This document shows positions 34,218 through 43,005 of a stretch of DNA of 43,005 bases, in pieces (within the stretch, counting starts at the first letter, position 1; each line of letters begins with the position of its first letter). Where the stretch lies: positions 1 through 43,005 of the forward strand of contig JAFLBG010000034.1 in NCBI GenBank assembly GCA_017303975.1, given 5' to 3'. The notes below the pieces were generated by a model, which ran no database searches, had not been told where the DNA came from, and saw nothing but the letters and a program-made list of their open reading frames with translations. The position numbers and the translations under genes are program-made. Origin of the DNA: Bacteroidota bacterium. GTDB taxonomy: Bacteria > Bacteroidota > Bacteroidia > JAFLBG01.

Positions 34218-34974
34218 TTTTAGTTGTTATTGCTGCAACATCATCAACAGAAACTTTTTTTATTTCTGCTAATTTAGTTGCTATAAGTGTAAGGTATTTA
34301 CTTTCGTTTCTTTTTCCGCGATATGGAGTGGGGGCAAGGTATGGAGAGTCTGTTTCTAAAACAAGATGCTTTAAATCTAATAATTCAACAACTTTATCTA
34401 ACCCTGAATTTTTAAATGTAAGAACTCCTCCAATACCCAATTTAAAGGTGTTTAGCGAAATTACTTTTTCTGCATCTGTTATTGTGCCTGAAAAGCAGTG
34501 AAAAATTCCTTTTAACGAAGTTTGTTTATATGCAGAAACTATTTCAAATGCCTCGTTAAATGCATTTCGTGTATGAATAATAATTGGCAAGTCAAATTCA
34601 ATAGCAATTTCAATTTGTTCGGCAAAGGCCTTTTTTTGTTCCTTTTCAAGTGTTTTATCCCAATACAAATCAATGCCAATTTCTCCAATTCCATGAAATA
34701 CTTTTTGTTGTTTATTGGCTGTAACTTTTTGTTTTACCCAATCCAACTGTTGGTGGTAATTTTGTGTTACTGAACACGGATGAATGCCAATAAGGGGAAA
34801 GCAATTAGATGGATATTTCGATGATAATCTCATCATTTCCTCATAGCTAGACTCATCTACATTGGGCAAATAAAATTTGGTAACAGTGTTTTTTATGGCA
34901 TTGTCAATCACAGAGTCGATATCCTCTTTAAATTCATCGGAAAACAAGTGTGTATGCGTGTCAATAAATGCCAT
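34192..34974 (-). CDS. tatD: TatD family metal-dependent hydrolase
   Basis: A 260-aa TIM-barrel hydrolase of the TatD family, cytoplasmic DNases/phosphodiesterases. Metal-site motifs are in order: DTHTHL at 5-10 with H7 and H9, GEIGIDLYWD, IIHTRNA, FHCFSG and ETDSPYLAPTPYRGKRNE. The frame extends 12 residues upstream to 35010, but the family begins with the FIDTHTH strand, so ATG 34974 is chosen. The physiological substrate is not settled for most members. It diverges from queD. Confidence 0.92.
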   Translation of the reverse strand: MAFIDTHTHLFSDEFKEDIDSVIDNAIKNTVTKFYLPNVDESSYEEMMRLSSKYPSNCFPLIGIHPCSVTQNYHQQLDWVKQKVTANKQQKVFHGIGEIGIDLYWDKTLEKEQKKAFAEQIEIAIEFDLPIIIHTRNAFNEAFEIVSAYKQTSLKGIFHCFSGTITDAEKVISLNTFKLGIGGVLTFKNSGLDKVVELLDLKHLVLETDSPYLAPTPYRGKRNESKYLTLIATKLAEIKKVSVDDVAAITTKNAIEILGN

Positions 34975-35100
34975 AAGCTGTTTTGCTAAAATTATTACTT
35001 TTTTATACAATGTGCCCTATGTTTTATATACTTTCAATTTTGTACTTTTAGTCAAGGCTAAATAGTATTATTTTTTATTTTAAAGCAAAGCCTAATTCGT

Positions 35101-35457
35101 ATGGTGATTTTTAAGAAATTTGTTTTTGATTCAGCTCATTTTTTGCCAAATGTTCCTGATGGGCATAAGTGCAAACGTGTTCACGGGCATACCTATAAGC
35201 TTACTATTTTTATAGAAGGAGATTTGCAAGAAAAGTTAGATTGGGTAATGGATTTTGGCGATTTAAAAAGTGTTGTTAATCCTGTTGTAGATAGATTGGA
35301 CCATAATTTTTTGAACGATATATCCGGCTTAGATAATCCCACTTGCGAACGAATAGCTCAATGGATTTGGGAACAAATAAAATCTCAATTGCCCGGCTTG
35401 GTAAAAATTGAATTGTACGAAACACCTACTTCGGGTGTAATTTACACAGGAAAATAA
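35101..35457 (+). CDS. queD: 6-carboxy-tetrahydropterin synthase
   Basis: A 118-aa member of the PTPS/QueD family that makes 6-carboxy-5,6,7,8-tetrahydropterin from dihydroneopterin triphosphate on the way to queuosine. The zinc ligands are H13, H28 and H30 and the catalytic Cys is C24, in the spacing C-x3-HGH that marks QueD; DHNFLND and ELYETPTSG supply the other active-site residues. The next gene starts 5 bp downstream. The other queuosine genes are not in the window. Confidence 0.92.
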   Translation: MVIFKKFVFDSAHFLPNVPDGHKCKRVHGHTYKLTIFIEGDLQEKLDWVMDFGDLKSVVNPVVDRLDHNFLNDISGLDNPTCERIAQWIWEQIKSQLPGLVKIELYETPTSGVIYTGK

Positions 35458-35462
35458 GTTAC

Positions 35463-36227
35463 ATGTTTTTTACACTATCCAAAATAACATCATTTTTAAC
35501 ATTTCCATTTACTTGGGTTGTAGTGTTGTTACTACTTTCTTTTTTTTGGAAGAAAGAGGTAGTAAAAAGAAAGTTGTGGATAGCCTCGATTGTGGTTTTA
35601 CTGTTTTTTTCTAATGGTTTTATTTTGGATGAAGTAATGAGGTATTGGGAAGTGCAGGCTATTAAACAAAATGAGATACCAGCAAACATAACTACTGCTA
35701 TTATTTTGGGCGGAAATGTTAGTTATGATGAGAGTTTGGATAGAGTGCAGATTCATAGAAGTGCAGATAGACTGATGCAAACAGTTGATTTGTACAAGAA
35801 AGGTATCGTGAAAAAAATAATTTTTACAGGTGGCTCTGCAAGCCTAGTTTATAAGCATAAAAGAGAGGCATTTTATGCCAAACGATTGTTGTTGAATTTA
35901 GGCGTGAAAATGGAAGATATTTACATTGAGTACGATTCTAAGAATACGTATGAGAATGCAATTTTTACGAAAGCAATTACTGAAAAGGAATTTCCGGCTC
36001 AAACATTTTTGTTGGTTACATCGGCATTTCATATGAGGCGTTCTATTCAATGTTTTGAAAAGGCGGGAATTTCTGTTTTCGCTTATAGTGCCGATAGATA
36101 CAGCGGACCTAGGAAGTTTTATTTAGATCATTTGTTATTGCCTAATGCAGAAGCACTTGCTATTTGGAATATTGTTATTCACGAAATTGTTGGAACCATT
36201 ACCTATAAAATTAAAGGATACATATAG
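35463..36227 (+). CDS. YdcF/ElyC-like DUF218 membrane protein
   Basis: A 254-aa protein with two N-terminal transmembrane segments (about 8-28 and 38-53) and a DUF218 domain: IILGGN at 80-85, KNTYENA near 160-166 and LVTSAFHMRRS near 182-192. ElyC and SanA, members with this fold, affect envelope integrity and lipid-linked precursor use, but the enzymatic role is not established. It lies 5 bp after queD and is probably co-transcribed. Confidence 0.85.
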   Translation: MFFTLSKITSFLTFPFTWVVVLLLLSFFWKKEVVKRKLWIASIVVLLFFSNGFILDEVMRYWEVQAIKQNEIPANITTAIILGGNVSYDESLDRVQIHRSADRLMQTVDLYKKGIVKKIIFTGGSASLVYKHKREAFYAKRLLLNLGVKMEDIYIEYDSKNTYENAIFTKAITEKEFPAQTFLLVTSAFHMRRSIQCFEKAGISVFAYSADRYSGPRKFYLDHLLLPNAEALAIWNIVIHEIVGTITYKIKGYI

Positions 36228-36264
36228 AGAATTTTGAATTTCTGAATTATTATTAGAGGATAGA

Positions 36265-38214
36265 ATGTCCGTTAAGAAAAACATACCAAACAGTAAAAAG
36301 AGCGCAGTTTCTAAAACTCCGGGTTATAAGGCTTATTTCCCTTGGATTATCGTAATTGCAATTTGTGTTGTTACTATTTTATCTTATCTCCCTGTTTTTG
36401 ATGAAAAAAAAGAGTTTACCAACTGGGATGACCCGGTATATGTTACCGAGAATAAATTAATTAGAAGCACTAATGCTGAAAATATAAAAAAAATATTTAG
36501 TCCTAAAACAGATGTTTCGCTTAATTACCATCCGTTAACCGTTTATTCGTTGGCATTAAATTATAAAAGTGGGCAACTAAATCCGCGTCCATATTTTAAA
36601 ACAAACCTTTTAATTCATGTTGCTAATGTAGCATTGGTTTTCTATTTAATTTTTTTATTTTCCGGCAGCAATTTATTTGTTGCCTCTGCTGTTGCTGCTT
36701 GGTTTGGGCTTCATCCCATGCATGTAGAATCAGTTGCTTGGATATCGGAACGAAAAGACGTTTTATATACTTTTTTCTTTTTGTCAGCACTAATTGCATA
36801 TGTAAAGTATCTAGATAAAAAACATATTTATTTTATACTCATATGCTTTTTGTTTTTTGTTTGCTCCGGATTATCAAAAGCAATGGCAGCCCCTTTGCCA
36901 TTCGTCCTTATTTTAATCGATTATTTAAAGCAACGTAAAATAAATCTTAAAGTTTTGTTGGAGAAAATCCCCTTTTTAGCATTTGCGTTTTTAATTGGAA
37001 TAAATGCCGTAATTATTCAGTCAAAAGAGGCTATTAATGAGTTTGATACATTTACCTTATTTCAACGTTTAATGTTTGCTTCTTATGGTTTTGTAATCTA
37101 TATCCAAAAAATGTTTGTGCCTATTAGTTTATCGGCATTTTATCCATACCCGAGTTTAGATAATTTGGGAAATATTCCGGTGTTTTTTTATTTAGCGCCA
37201 GTTGTTGCAGTCGCAATAGTAGTAGGTTCAATTATTGCGTTGTATAAGTATAAAAAAGAATGGCTTCCGTATGCTGTATTTGGTTTTACATTTTATTTTT
37301 TAACTATAGCCATGGTGTTGCAGTTTATATCTGTTGGTAGTGCATTAATGGCAGATAGATATACCTACTTGTCGTATATCGGGTTGTTTTTTCTAGTTGC
37401 TTTTTTAATGAATAAATTACTTGGCGATAAAAAAATTGTATTGATATTGATTATAGTTGTTACCAGCTCATTGCTGGCAAGTGCATGTTACGATAGAGTG
37501 AAAATTTGGCAGAATAACGATACGTTGTGGAGTGATGTAATTAAAAAGTATCCATTACAGGTTCAAGTAGCGTACAAGAATCGAGGAAATTATTATGCTC
37601 AAATAGGGAGATTAGATGAGGCTTATAAAGACCATATGACATTAATTAATATGAAGTCAACAGATGCAGGTGTATATGTTAATTTTGCAAATATTTGTGG
37701 CTTACGAAAGGAATTTGATAAGTCGCTAGAAGCATATTCAAAAGCATTGGAGCTAAAAAAGGAAAATACATTTGATATTTATTTAAACAGGGGTATTACG
37801 TATGCAATGGCTAATAAATTTAACGAAGCCATTAGTGATTTTAGCGTTGCAGATTCTATGCAGCCTAAGAATGAAAAATTGTATCAAAATAGGTCGTTTG
37901 TATTATTGCAAGCACAACAATACGAAGCATCTATTCGTGATTACAATTTTTTGATTGAGATTTTTCCTAGTGAAAAGGATTATTATTTTAATAGAGGGCT
38001 TGCTTATTTTAACCTGTCAAAATACTCCGAAGCTATAACAGATTTTAATTCGAGTATTAAATTAAAACCTGATTATGCCCAAGCCTATTTTAATTTGTCT
38101 GTAATCTATAATCAACTAAAGGACTATAACGCTGCGCTTGAAAATGCTAAGAGAGCAAAGCAATTTGGACATCCGGTTACCGATGCCTATTTGAACGAGC
38201 TTTCTTCTAAGTAA
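36265..38214 (+). CDS. TMTC-like membrane protein with C-terminal TPRs
   Basis: A 649-aa protein. About ten transmembrane segments fill residues 26-415. The first external loop contains TNWDDPVYV with D55/D56, then NYHPLTVYSLALNY and FGLHPMHVESVAWISERKDV, the hallmark of TMTC/GT-C-like glycosyltransferases. From about residue 425 there are six to seven TPRs (for example NRGITYAMANKFNEAISDFS, NRGLAYFNLSKYSEAITDFN). TMTC proteins in animals are O-mannosyltransferases; whether the bacterial ones transfer sugars is inference. A strong terminator follows 14 bp after the stop. Confidence 0.82.
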   Translation: MSVKKNIPNSKKSAVSKTPGYKAYFPWIIVIAICVVTILSYLPVFDEKKEFTNWDDPVYVTENKLIRSTNAENIKKIFSPKTDVSLNYHPLTVYSLALNYKSGQLNPRPYFKTNLLIHVANVALVFYLIFLFSGSNLFVASAVAAWFGLHPMHVESVAWISERKDVLYTFFFLSALIAYVKYLDKKHIYFILICFLFFVCSGLSKAMAAPLPFVLILIDYLKQRKINLKVLLEKIPFLAFAFLIGINAVIIQSKEAINEFDTFTLFQRLMFASYGFVIYIQKMFVPISLSAFYPYPSLDNLGNIPVFFYLAPVVAVAIVVGSIIALYKYKKEWLPYAVFGFTFYFLTIAMVLQFISVGSALMADRYTYLSYIGLFFLVAFLMNKLLGDKKIVLILIIVVTSSLLASACYDRVKIWQNNDTLWSDVIKKYPLQVQVAYKNRGNYYAQIGRLDEAYKDHMTLINMKSTDAGVYVNFANICGLRKEFDKSLEAYSKALELKKENTFDIYLNRGITYAMANKFNEAISDFSVADSMQPKNEKLYQNRSFVLLQAQQYEASIRDYNFLIEIFPSEKDYYFNRGLAYFNLSKYSEAITDFNSSIKLKPDYAQAYFNLSVIYNQLKDYNAALENAKRAKQFGHPVTDAYLNELSSK

Positions 38215-38227
38215 ATTCATTTTATTT

Positions 38228-38275
38228 AAAAACAAGAGCGCTCTCGAATTTTAATTCGGGAGCGCTCTTGTTTTT
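38228..38275. terminator. Bidirectional intrinsic terminator
   Basis: A 23-bp stem (38228-38250 with 38253-38275), all Watson-Crick except one G-T pair, has A and T tracts at its two ends. It lies between the convergent TMTC-like gene and lipoprotein gene, and works as a terminator read from either side. Confidence 0.88.
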
Positions 38276-38283
38276 AATTCTAT

Positions 38284-39141
38284 TTATTTCAATTTAATAT
38301 TGTAGGTGTTGTTATTTATTGTTACCGTAGCATCGTTATCACAGGCTCCAGAGCCAAAGTCTATAGTTCTAGTTAGCTTATTAGCAGGTGTAATGTCAAT
38401 TGTGCCTTGCACAAAATGCTTCTTGCATCCGGGAGCCATATTTCTAATTAAGGGGCTTGTAATTTGGGAAGTAAACGAATTTCCATTTGCTTTTGTTCCA
38501 CTTGCGCTACCAGTAATGCTGTATTGGTCATCTATCCAAGTGTAAGTGGAAGAACCTGCTGTCCATTCTCTATTTCTGTTCGATTGCCAAGTAATTGTTC
38601 CTCCTCCATTAGCAGACGATAATATGATAGAGCCATTTACTACAATATCATAATTTAAATTACCAGCCGCATTTCTACCTTTATTAGTAATTACTTTTGT
38701 CCCGATAACTTGATTATCGTTAACAAAATAGCTGTTTGGTGTTATGGTAATAACAGTTGCAGAGTCTCTGTATTTGCCGGTATAAGTAATTATAATCTGA
38801 CCTCTTCTGTTTCTGCCGTCTAAACATAAGCAATTTGATGAACCAAAGTCTATTGTAATGGTGTCTGTGTTTGAAGAAACCGCAGTATCTCTTGTAATTG
38901 TTACACAGCCACTTAAAAGACTAAAATTAGTTGGGTCATTTTTATAGGAACTCATTGTGTTTGATGAAGCAGCTTCATTAGCCATGTTGTGCATATCGTT
39001 AAATGTTTGTTCTGCTAACGCATTATCACTAGCATCTGAAGTGTCATTGTCTTCATCCTTTTCTTTTCGGCAAGAAGTTAAAAACAAACTACCTACGACT
39101 AAAGTAGATAAGGCGACTTTAAATAAATTTCTTGTTTTCAT
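38284..39141 (-). CDS. Lipoprotein of unknown function
   Basis: A 285-aa lipoprotein with a clear lipobox LTSC (C24) followed by an acidic linker (RKEKDEDNDTSDASD). The mature part is Thr/Asn/Gly-rich and beta-stranded, with a repeated short motif: TITIDFGSSNC and TRTIDFGSGAC. I do not recognise a named family. It is probably an outer-membrane-anchored surface protein. It follows two further minus-strand envelope genes, with a 114-bp gap before it that could hold its own promoter. Confidence 0.7.
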   Translation of the reverse strand: MKTRNLFKVALSTLVVGSLFLTSCRKEKDEDNDTSDASDNALAEQTFNDMHNMANEAASSNTMSSYKNDPTNFSLLSGCVTITRDTAVSSNTDTITIDFGSSNCLCLDGRNRRGQIIITYTGKYRDSATVITITPNSYFVNDNQVIGTKVITNKGRNAAGNLNYDIVVNGSIILSSANGGGTITWQSNRNREWTAGSSTYTWIDDQYSITGSASGTKANGNSFTSQITSPLIRNMAPGCKKHFVQGTIDITPANKLTRTIDFGSGACDNDATVTINNNTYNIKLK

Positions 39142-39255
39142 ATTCTATAGTTTTATTGATTTCTTGTTGGTATGACCAAGCAAAACATAAAAGGTTTAAT
39201 CTGTATGTAAAATTTTTTTAATTAACCTATCTTTTTGAAAGATACTCGTTTATGA

Positions 39256-40047
39256 TTAAAACTGAAATCCAGCAGTTAGTGTAGCCTGGCTTGTCCAAAA
39301 GCTATGATGCGCTTTTCCTGTTCCAATAACCAGCACATCCATATAGTTTGCAAAGGTTATTTTTCCTACTGTTTCAACAAAAAAATAGTTAAATGCCGTA
39401 AATCGTAGTCCGGCTTCAGGTCCGGTAACTATTCCAGCTATGTGAAATTTGTTATCTAGCTTATTGCCAAACAGTGTAACATTGGTTTTGGGTATTACCA
39501 TTCCTAGCCCGTATTTAACAATGCCATTGATCGCAAATTTTTTGTTTTTTGATGACAGAAAATCAAATCTCTTAATTCCGTTTACCATTAAAAAATTTGC
39601 GCCATCTGTATGTTCAAATAATAAAAAATCACGATCCACTAAAGTATCTTGATTAAAGTAAGATCCTCTGATTGTTCCTTCTAAATGGAGCGTTTGGTTG
39701 TCTTTTATGACATATTTTGTGTGGTCAAAATTTATTTCAATCCCCAAATTGTATTTATCGTTAAAAAAATAGCCAACTCTATAAACATACTGCGGCACTG
39801 TTAAAGGCTTATTTAGCATGTTTTCAAAGTCTGATTTGTCTTCGGCTGCAACATTTTTCAGAACAAAGTCATACTTGTCAGAACCATCATCTTTAAAATG
39901 AAGATTACTCTTACTATACGTTGCTCGAGTATAACCCCAAGAAAAATAAAACGTTCCTTTTGTTTTGGTTTCTAATGAAGTGGAAGGTTGAGATTGGGAG
40001 AAGAATGATAAAAGGCAAAAGAATAGCGTAATTAAATGCTTATACAT
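39256..40047 (-). CDS. Exported beta-barrel-type envelope protein
   Basis: A 263-aa protein with a signal peptide (MYKHLITLFFCLLSFFSQSQ) and many amphipathic beta-strands (GTFYFSWGYTRATYSK, YRVGYFFNDKYNLGIEINFD, GVLRFTAFNYFFVETVG-type), ending in TLTAGFQF with a terminal Phe as in outer-membrane barrels. The frame is open to 40077, but the added ten residues precede the signal peptide and overlap the upstream gene, so ATG 40047 is chosen. It starts 14 bp after the upstream stop, pointing to an operon. Confidence 0.72.
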   Translation of the reverse strand: MYKHLITLFFCLLSFFSQSQPSTSLETKTKGTFYFSWGYTRATYSKSNLHFKDDGSDKYDFVLKNVAAEDKSDFENMLNKPLTVPQYVYRVGYFFNDKYNLGIEINFDHTKYVIKDNQTLHLEGTIRGSYFNQDTLVDRDFLLFEHTDGANFLMVNGIKRFDFLSSKNKKFAINGIVKYGLGMVIPKTNVTLFGNKLDNKFHIAGIVTGPEAGLRFTAFNYFFVETVGKITFANYMDVLVIGTGKAHHSFWTSQATLTAGFQF

Positions 40048-40061
40048 AGTTGTTTTCGATT

Positions 40062-41477
40062 CTAATTTAAATACCACTCAATAAGTTCTATCGCAGTTGA
40101 TTGATTAGTATTTGGATTATTTGTAATTGCTAGTAATTCTTCAATGCTAATTTTTCCATCCAAATTGTTATCTGCAAATTGGTACTTAGGTGGATAATTA
40201 TTTTTTCCTTTCAAAGAAGTTGAATGACTCCTCATAGCCAGGGTGCTTTCATCTTCTAATTCTAGTGCAGAAAATGTTTTTTTATCTTCTGTTAAAAGTG
40301 CATAAGTAAAGTGTTTTTCGTTTAATACCAATTTCTTCGAAACATTTTTTTGCTCATTGGTAATAAATATATTTTCTGAGTTATTCAATTGTAGATTATC
40401 TTCTTTTGAAATGTCAAAAATATAATTTTTATCAGCCTCAACTCCTTTAAAAACGAACTCTCCGTTTTTGTCGGATGTGGCTGTTGCAATAATGTTGTTG
40501 TTTGCAATATTTACTAAATTTATTTTTGTGAATGCAAGGGGTTGATTGTCCTTGTTTGTTACAACGCCTCTATAGTTTGCTTCAAAAACAGAGTCGTCTT
40601 CTTCTAAAATCATCAATGTTTCTTTTTTTTCGGCTTCTAAAAATTTGAACTCAAAGCGTTCATTAGTTTTTGCAATTACTTGTACTTGTTCGCCTTTTTT
40701 GTTTTTCATGATAATTTTGTCGTTTATTTTTAGGGCATAATCTGTATCATCAATAATTACCACAAATTTTTCATCTGCAGGAAGCTCCGTAAAAACAAAA
40801 CCGCCTTTGTCATTTGTGATAGACGATTGAATTATTTCTCCGGCTTCATTAAGCAAGCTTACTCGAGTATGCTTAATAGGTTCTGTAGTTGCTTCAATAG
40901 ACAAATTGCCAAGTATTTTTTTTGTTTTAGGTTTTGCAACAGTAACAGCATCTGTTGTGCTTTGCTTTATAAAGATATTACTAGAGAAATCCGAAAAATA
41001 TTTTTCATCGTCTTTAAACGCTTTTTCTCCATCAAAAATTATTTTTAAAAAAGGATATTGGTACTTAGTTAAATCAATAGTTTTAGAGGTTTTTTCAAAA
41101 AAAACTACTTCAGTTTCGTAGTACGGAAGTATAGACTTTTTATCATCAGTAACTTGTGATGTATATACCATTAAGTGCATATTTACACATCCGGGAGCTT
41201 CAAATGTGATTTTATGATCTTCTCCGGTAAAGTCTAGATCAAACGCGAATTTTCCGGATTTTGTTGTAGTAACTTCCTTTATCAGCGCATCATTTCGGTA
41301 TAGCTTTATAATAGCGTCTTTTAGTGCAGTGTTGTTTTTTATAGCCTTACCTTTCAATTCGAGATAGCCTCTTATTTGACTAGAAAGCTGGAGTGCATTA
41401 AGGATTAGAATCATCGAGAAAAAAAATATTTTCCCTGGTAATATTCTTAAAGATTTTATTTTCACTTTATTCAACAC
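40062..41477 (-). CDS. Exported protein with CarboxypepD_reg/CNA-B-like repeats and C-terminal EF-hand
   Basis: A 471-aa exported protein (signal peptide ending NALQLSSQ, about residue 34). It contains three carboxypeptidase-regulatory/CNA-B-like beta-sandwich units: IRGYLELKG...SGKFAFDL, LGNLSIEA...KGGFVFTELPADEKF and YRGVVTNKD...NGEFVFKGVEADKNY. The C-terminus has a canonical EF-hand loop D436-N438-D440-G441-I443-E447 followed by a helix ending IELIEWYLN. Calcium binding is likely. The partner and role are unknown. It lies upstream of a barrel gene on the same strand and diverges from the WcaF-like gene across only 33 bp. Confidence 0.78.
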   Translation of the reverse strand: MLNKVKIKSLRILPGKIFFFSMILILNALQLSSQIRGYLELKGKAIKNNTALKDAIIKLYRNDALIKEVTTTKSGKFAFDLDFTGEDHKITFEAPGCVNMHLMVYTSQVTDDKKSILPYYETEVVFFEKTSKTIDLTKYQYPFLKIIFDGEKAFKDDEKYFSDFSSNIFIKQSTTDAVTVAKPKTKKILGNLSIEATTEPIKHTRVSLLNEAGEIIQSSITNDKGGFVFTELPADEKFVVIIDDTDYALKINDKIIMKNKKGEQVQVIAKTNERFEFKFLEAEKKETLMILEEDDSVFEANYRGVVTNKDNQPLAFTKINLVNIANNNIIATATSDKNGEFVFKGVEADKNYIFDISKEDNLQLNNSENIFITNEQKNVSKKLVLNEKHFTYALLTEDKKTFSALELEDESTLAMRSHSTSLKGKNNYPPKYQFADNNLDGKISIEELLAITNNPNTNQSTAIELIEWYLN

Positions 41478-41510
41478 TTTTCCTATCTAAATTTCTTATA
41501 TATTTAAGTA

Positions 41511-42059
41511 ATGCAAAAAACTAATTTACAATTATTTACTAATTCATGGTATAATCCTGGTCGTAATTATTTGGTACGTTCTGTTTGGTTTGTGGTGAGT
41601 GCGCTGTTTTTTTTGTCAGGATTCCCCATTAATTCTTTTAAAATTTTTTTGCTTCGCCTTTTTGGCGCAAGAATAGGTAAGATGGTAGTTGTTAAGCCTG
41701 GAGTTAATATTAAATATCCTTGGAAGTTGAGTATTGGGGATAATTCTTGGCTTGGAGAGCGTGTTTGGATTGATAATTTAACTAATGTAACTATTGAAGC
41801 TAATTGTTGTATTTCGCAAGGTGCAATGTTGCTCACGGGAAATCATAATTACAAAAAGCAAACATTCGATTTGATTGTTGGTGAAATTGTTTTAGAAGAA
41901 GGTGTGTGGATAGGAGCCCAATCTGTTGTTTGTCCTGGAGTTGTATGCGGTTCGCATGCTGTGCTTACCGTTGGATCTGTTGCTACCAAAACGATGGAGC
42001 CTTATTTTGTTTACCAAGGTAATCCGGCTATTCAAGTTAAAAAAAGAGAAATTAATTAA
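41511..42059 (+). CDS. wcaF: WcaF-like hexapeptide O-acetyltransferase
   Basis: A 182-aa acyltransferase of the left-handed beta-helix family, close to WcaF of colanic-acid synthesis. After a membrane-associated N-terminal region (VRSVWFVVSALFFLSGFP) come hexapeptide repeats (IGDNSWLGERVWI, TIEANCCISQGA, VWIGAQSVVCPGV) with the probable catalytic His in LTGNHNY (H112) and the terminal YFVYQGNPA. It acetylates a sugar of an exopolysaccharide or O-antigen; the exact sugar is not known. The glycosyltransferase gene follows after 8 bp. Confidence 0.88.
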   Translation: MQKTNLQLFTNSWYNPGRNYLVRSVWFVVSALFFLSGFPINSFKIFLLRLFGARIGKMVVVKPGVNIKYPWKLSIGDNSWLGERVWIDNLTNVTIEANCCISQGAMLLTGNHNYKKQTFDLIVGEIVLEEGVWIGAQSVVCPGVVCGSHAVLTVGSVATKTMEPYFVYQGNPAIQVKKREIN

Positions 42060-42067
42060 GCTACACT

Positions 42068-42814
42068 GTGAAAGTTTCTATCATTACAGTTTGTTATAAT
42101 AGTGCAAATACGATTGAATCTACCATTAAGTCGGTTATAGAGCAAAGCTATCCTGAAATTGAGTACATACTCATTGATGGATTATCAAAAGATGGAACAC
42201 TTGGTATAATAGAAAAATACAGAAATTCTATAGCAAAAGTTATTTCAGAAAAGGATAGTGGCATATACGATGCGATTAACAAGGGTATAGATGTTGCTAC
42301 AGGAGATGTCATCGGGATCCTAAACTCAGACGATTTTTATATAAATAATACAGTAATTGCTGATGTTGTAGATGCACTATTAAACTCTAATGCCGATTCG
42401 TGCTATGCAGATTTGCAGTATATAGATAGATTGAATATAAATAAAATTATTCGTAATTGGAAGTCGAAAAATTATTACGAAGGCATTTTTTATACAGGTT
42501 GGATGCCACCACATCCTACTTTTTTTGTAAAAAAAGCATGCTATGAAAAGTATGGAAAATTTAATTTGAAATTGAAAAGTGCAGCTGACTATGAATTAAT
42601 GCTCCGCTTTTTGCATAAGCATCATGTGTCTACTACATATTTGCCAAAAGTTTTGGTTAAAATGAGGGTAGGGGGAATGAGTAATAAAACACTTATGAAT
42701 AGAATAGCAGCAAATAGGGAGGATCGCTTAGCCTGGAAGATAAATGGCCTTAAGCCTGGCATGTTTACATTGTTATTTAAACCCTTGTCGAAGATTAAAC
42801 AATTTTTGGGGTAG
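42068..42814 (+). CDS. Family-2 glycosyltransferase
   Basis: A 248-aa GT-A fold transferase (family GT2), likely at the cytoplasmic membrane face. It has SIITVCYNSANTIESTI at the N-terminus, the acidic DGLSKDGT (37-44) and the metal-binding NSDD (86-89), then WMPPHPTFFVKK and an AADYELMLRFLHK region. The start is GTG 42068. It is coupled to the WcaF-like gene 8 bp upstream, so the two probably act on the same surface polysaccharide. It is the last protein gene before the tRNA. Confidence 0.9.
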   Translation: MKVSIITVCYNSANTIESTIKSVIEQSYPEIEYILIDGLSKDGTLGIIEKYRNSIAKVISEKDSGIYDAINKGIDVATGDVIGILNSDDFYINNTVIADVVDALLNSNADSCYADLQYIDRLNINKIIRNWKSKNYYEGIFYTGWMPPHPTFFVKKACYEKYGKFNLKLKSAADYELMLRFLHKHHVSTTYLPKVLVKMRVGGMSNKTLMNRIAANREDRLAWKINGLKPGMFTLLFKPLSKIKQFLG

Positions 42815-42847
42815 CGGAAAAAAAGTGTAAAACTTGATTTTTTTTTA

Positions 42848-42855
42848 TACATTTG
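42848..42855 (+). promoter_or_regulatory. Putative -7 box of the tRNA-Ser gene
   Basis: TACATTTG matches TAnnTTTG exactly and ends 10 bp before the mature tRNA 5' end, placing the transcription start just ahead of it. No -33 TTG is seen at normal spacing. Confidence 0.5.
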
Positions 42856-42865
42856 GCGCATTACT

Positions 42866-42955
<90 letters not shown>

Positions 42956-42966
42956 ACCATTAAGTT

Positions 42967-42990
42967 AGTCCCCTCAAGGGACTTTTTTTA
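42967..42990 (+). terminator. Intrinsic terminator of tRNA-Ser
   Basis: AGTCCC (42967-42972) and GGGACT (42978-42983) form a 6-bp stem with a 5-nt loop, followed by a run of seven T residues. Confidence 0.85.
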
Positions 42991-43005
42991 TGCCTTATTA
43001 TGTTT

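Noticed and set aside
39228-39244. Hairpin TATCTTT-TTG-AAAGATA as a terminator
   Set aside because: AT-only stem of low stability with no T tract on the minus-strand side.

Overview
The window is AT-rich chromosomal DNA from an aerobic member of the Bacteroidota. The evidence is an alternative complex III (Act) operon running straight into an aa3-type oxidase, two secreted proteins with C-terminal type IX secretion (T9SS) sorting domains, a TSP3/OmpA outer-membrane protein, many small outer-membrane beta-barrel proteins, promoters resembling the Bacteroidota -7 box TAnnTTTG, and starts without strong Shine-Dalgarno sequences. The sequence does not fix the genus or family.

Layout. Positions 1-512 hold the 5' part of a minus-strand TPR protein. 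Positions 649-4258 are a beta-oxidation pair, fadN-fadA. Positions 4401-6631 carry small genes: a bacterial PH-domain protein, a beta-barrel protein, a 48-codon minus-strand ORF and a DUF1801 gene, plus a decayed copy of the start of that DUF1801 gene. Positions 6728-11800 hold two large envelope genes, the second with seven TSP3 repeats and an OmpA domain. Positions 12110-13942 hold a secreted transglutaminase-like protein and a convergent SPOR-domain protein.

Positions 14186-25523 are the metabolic core: actA-actB-actC-actD-actE-actF-coxB-coxA, eight co-directional genes ended by a 20-bp hairpin terminator. Together they move electrons from menaquinol through ActB iron-sulfur clusters and ActA/ActE hemes to CuA of subunit II and on to the heme a3-CuB site of subunit I. 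Oxidase subunits III and IV are not in the window.

Positions 25600-28483 hold two small envelope proteins and an mlaE-mlaF lipid-transport pair. Positions 28666-34217 hold three secreted or surface proteins: a peptidase-S74 (endosialidase chaperone) protein with a nested domain and a G8 tract, a T9SS-sorted protein, and an M43-type metalloprotease. Then come tatD, queD, a YdcF/ElyC-like gene and a TMTC-like membrane/TPR protein (to 38214), followed by a bidirectional terminator. Three minus-strand envelope genes occupy 38284-41477. The right end (41511-42814) has a WcaF-like acetyltransferase and a family-2 glycosyltransferase, then tRNA-Ser(GCT) and its terminator.

Most of this is ordinary core and envelope content. 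I found no CRISPR array, insertion sequence, prophage or defence island. The observations most worth checking are the G8 tract and nested-domain layout of the S74 surface protein, the 48-codon ORF, the decayed DUF1801 copy, the long complementary arms around the actE start, the hairpin abutting the 25600 start codon, and the 22-bp palindrome at 11902.
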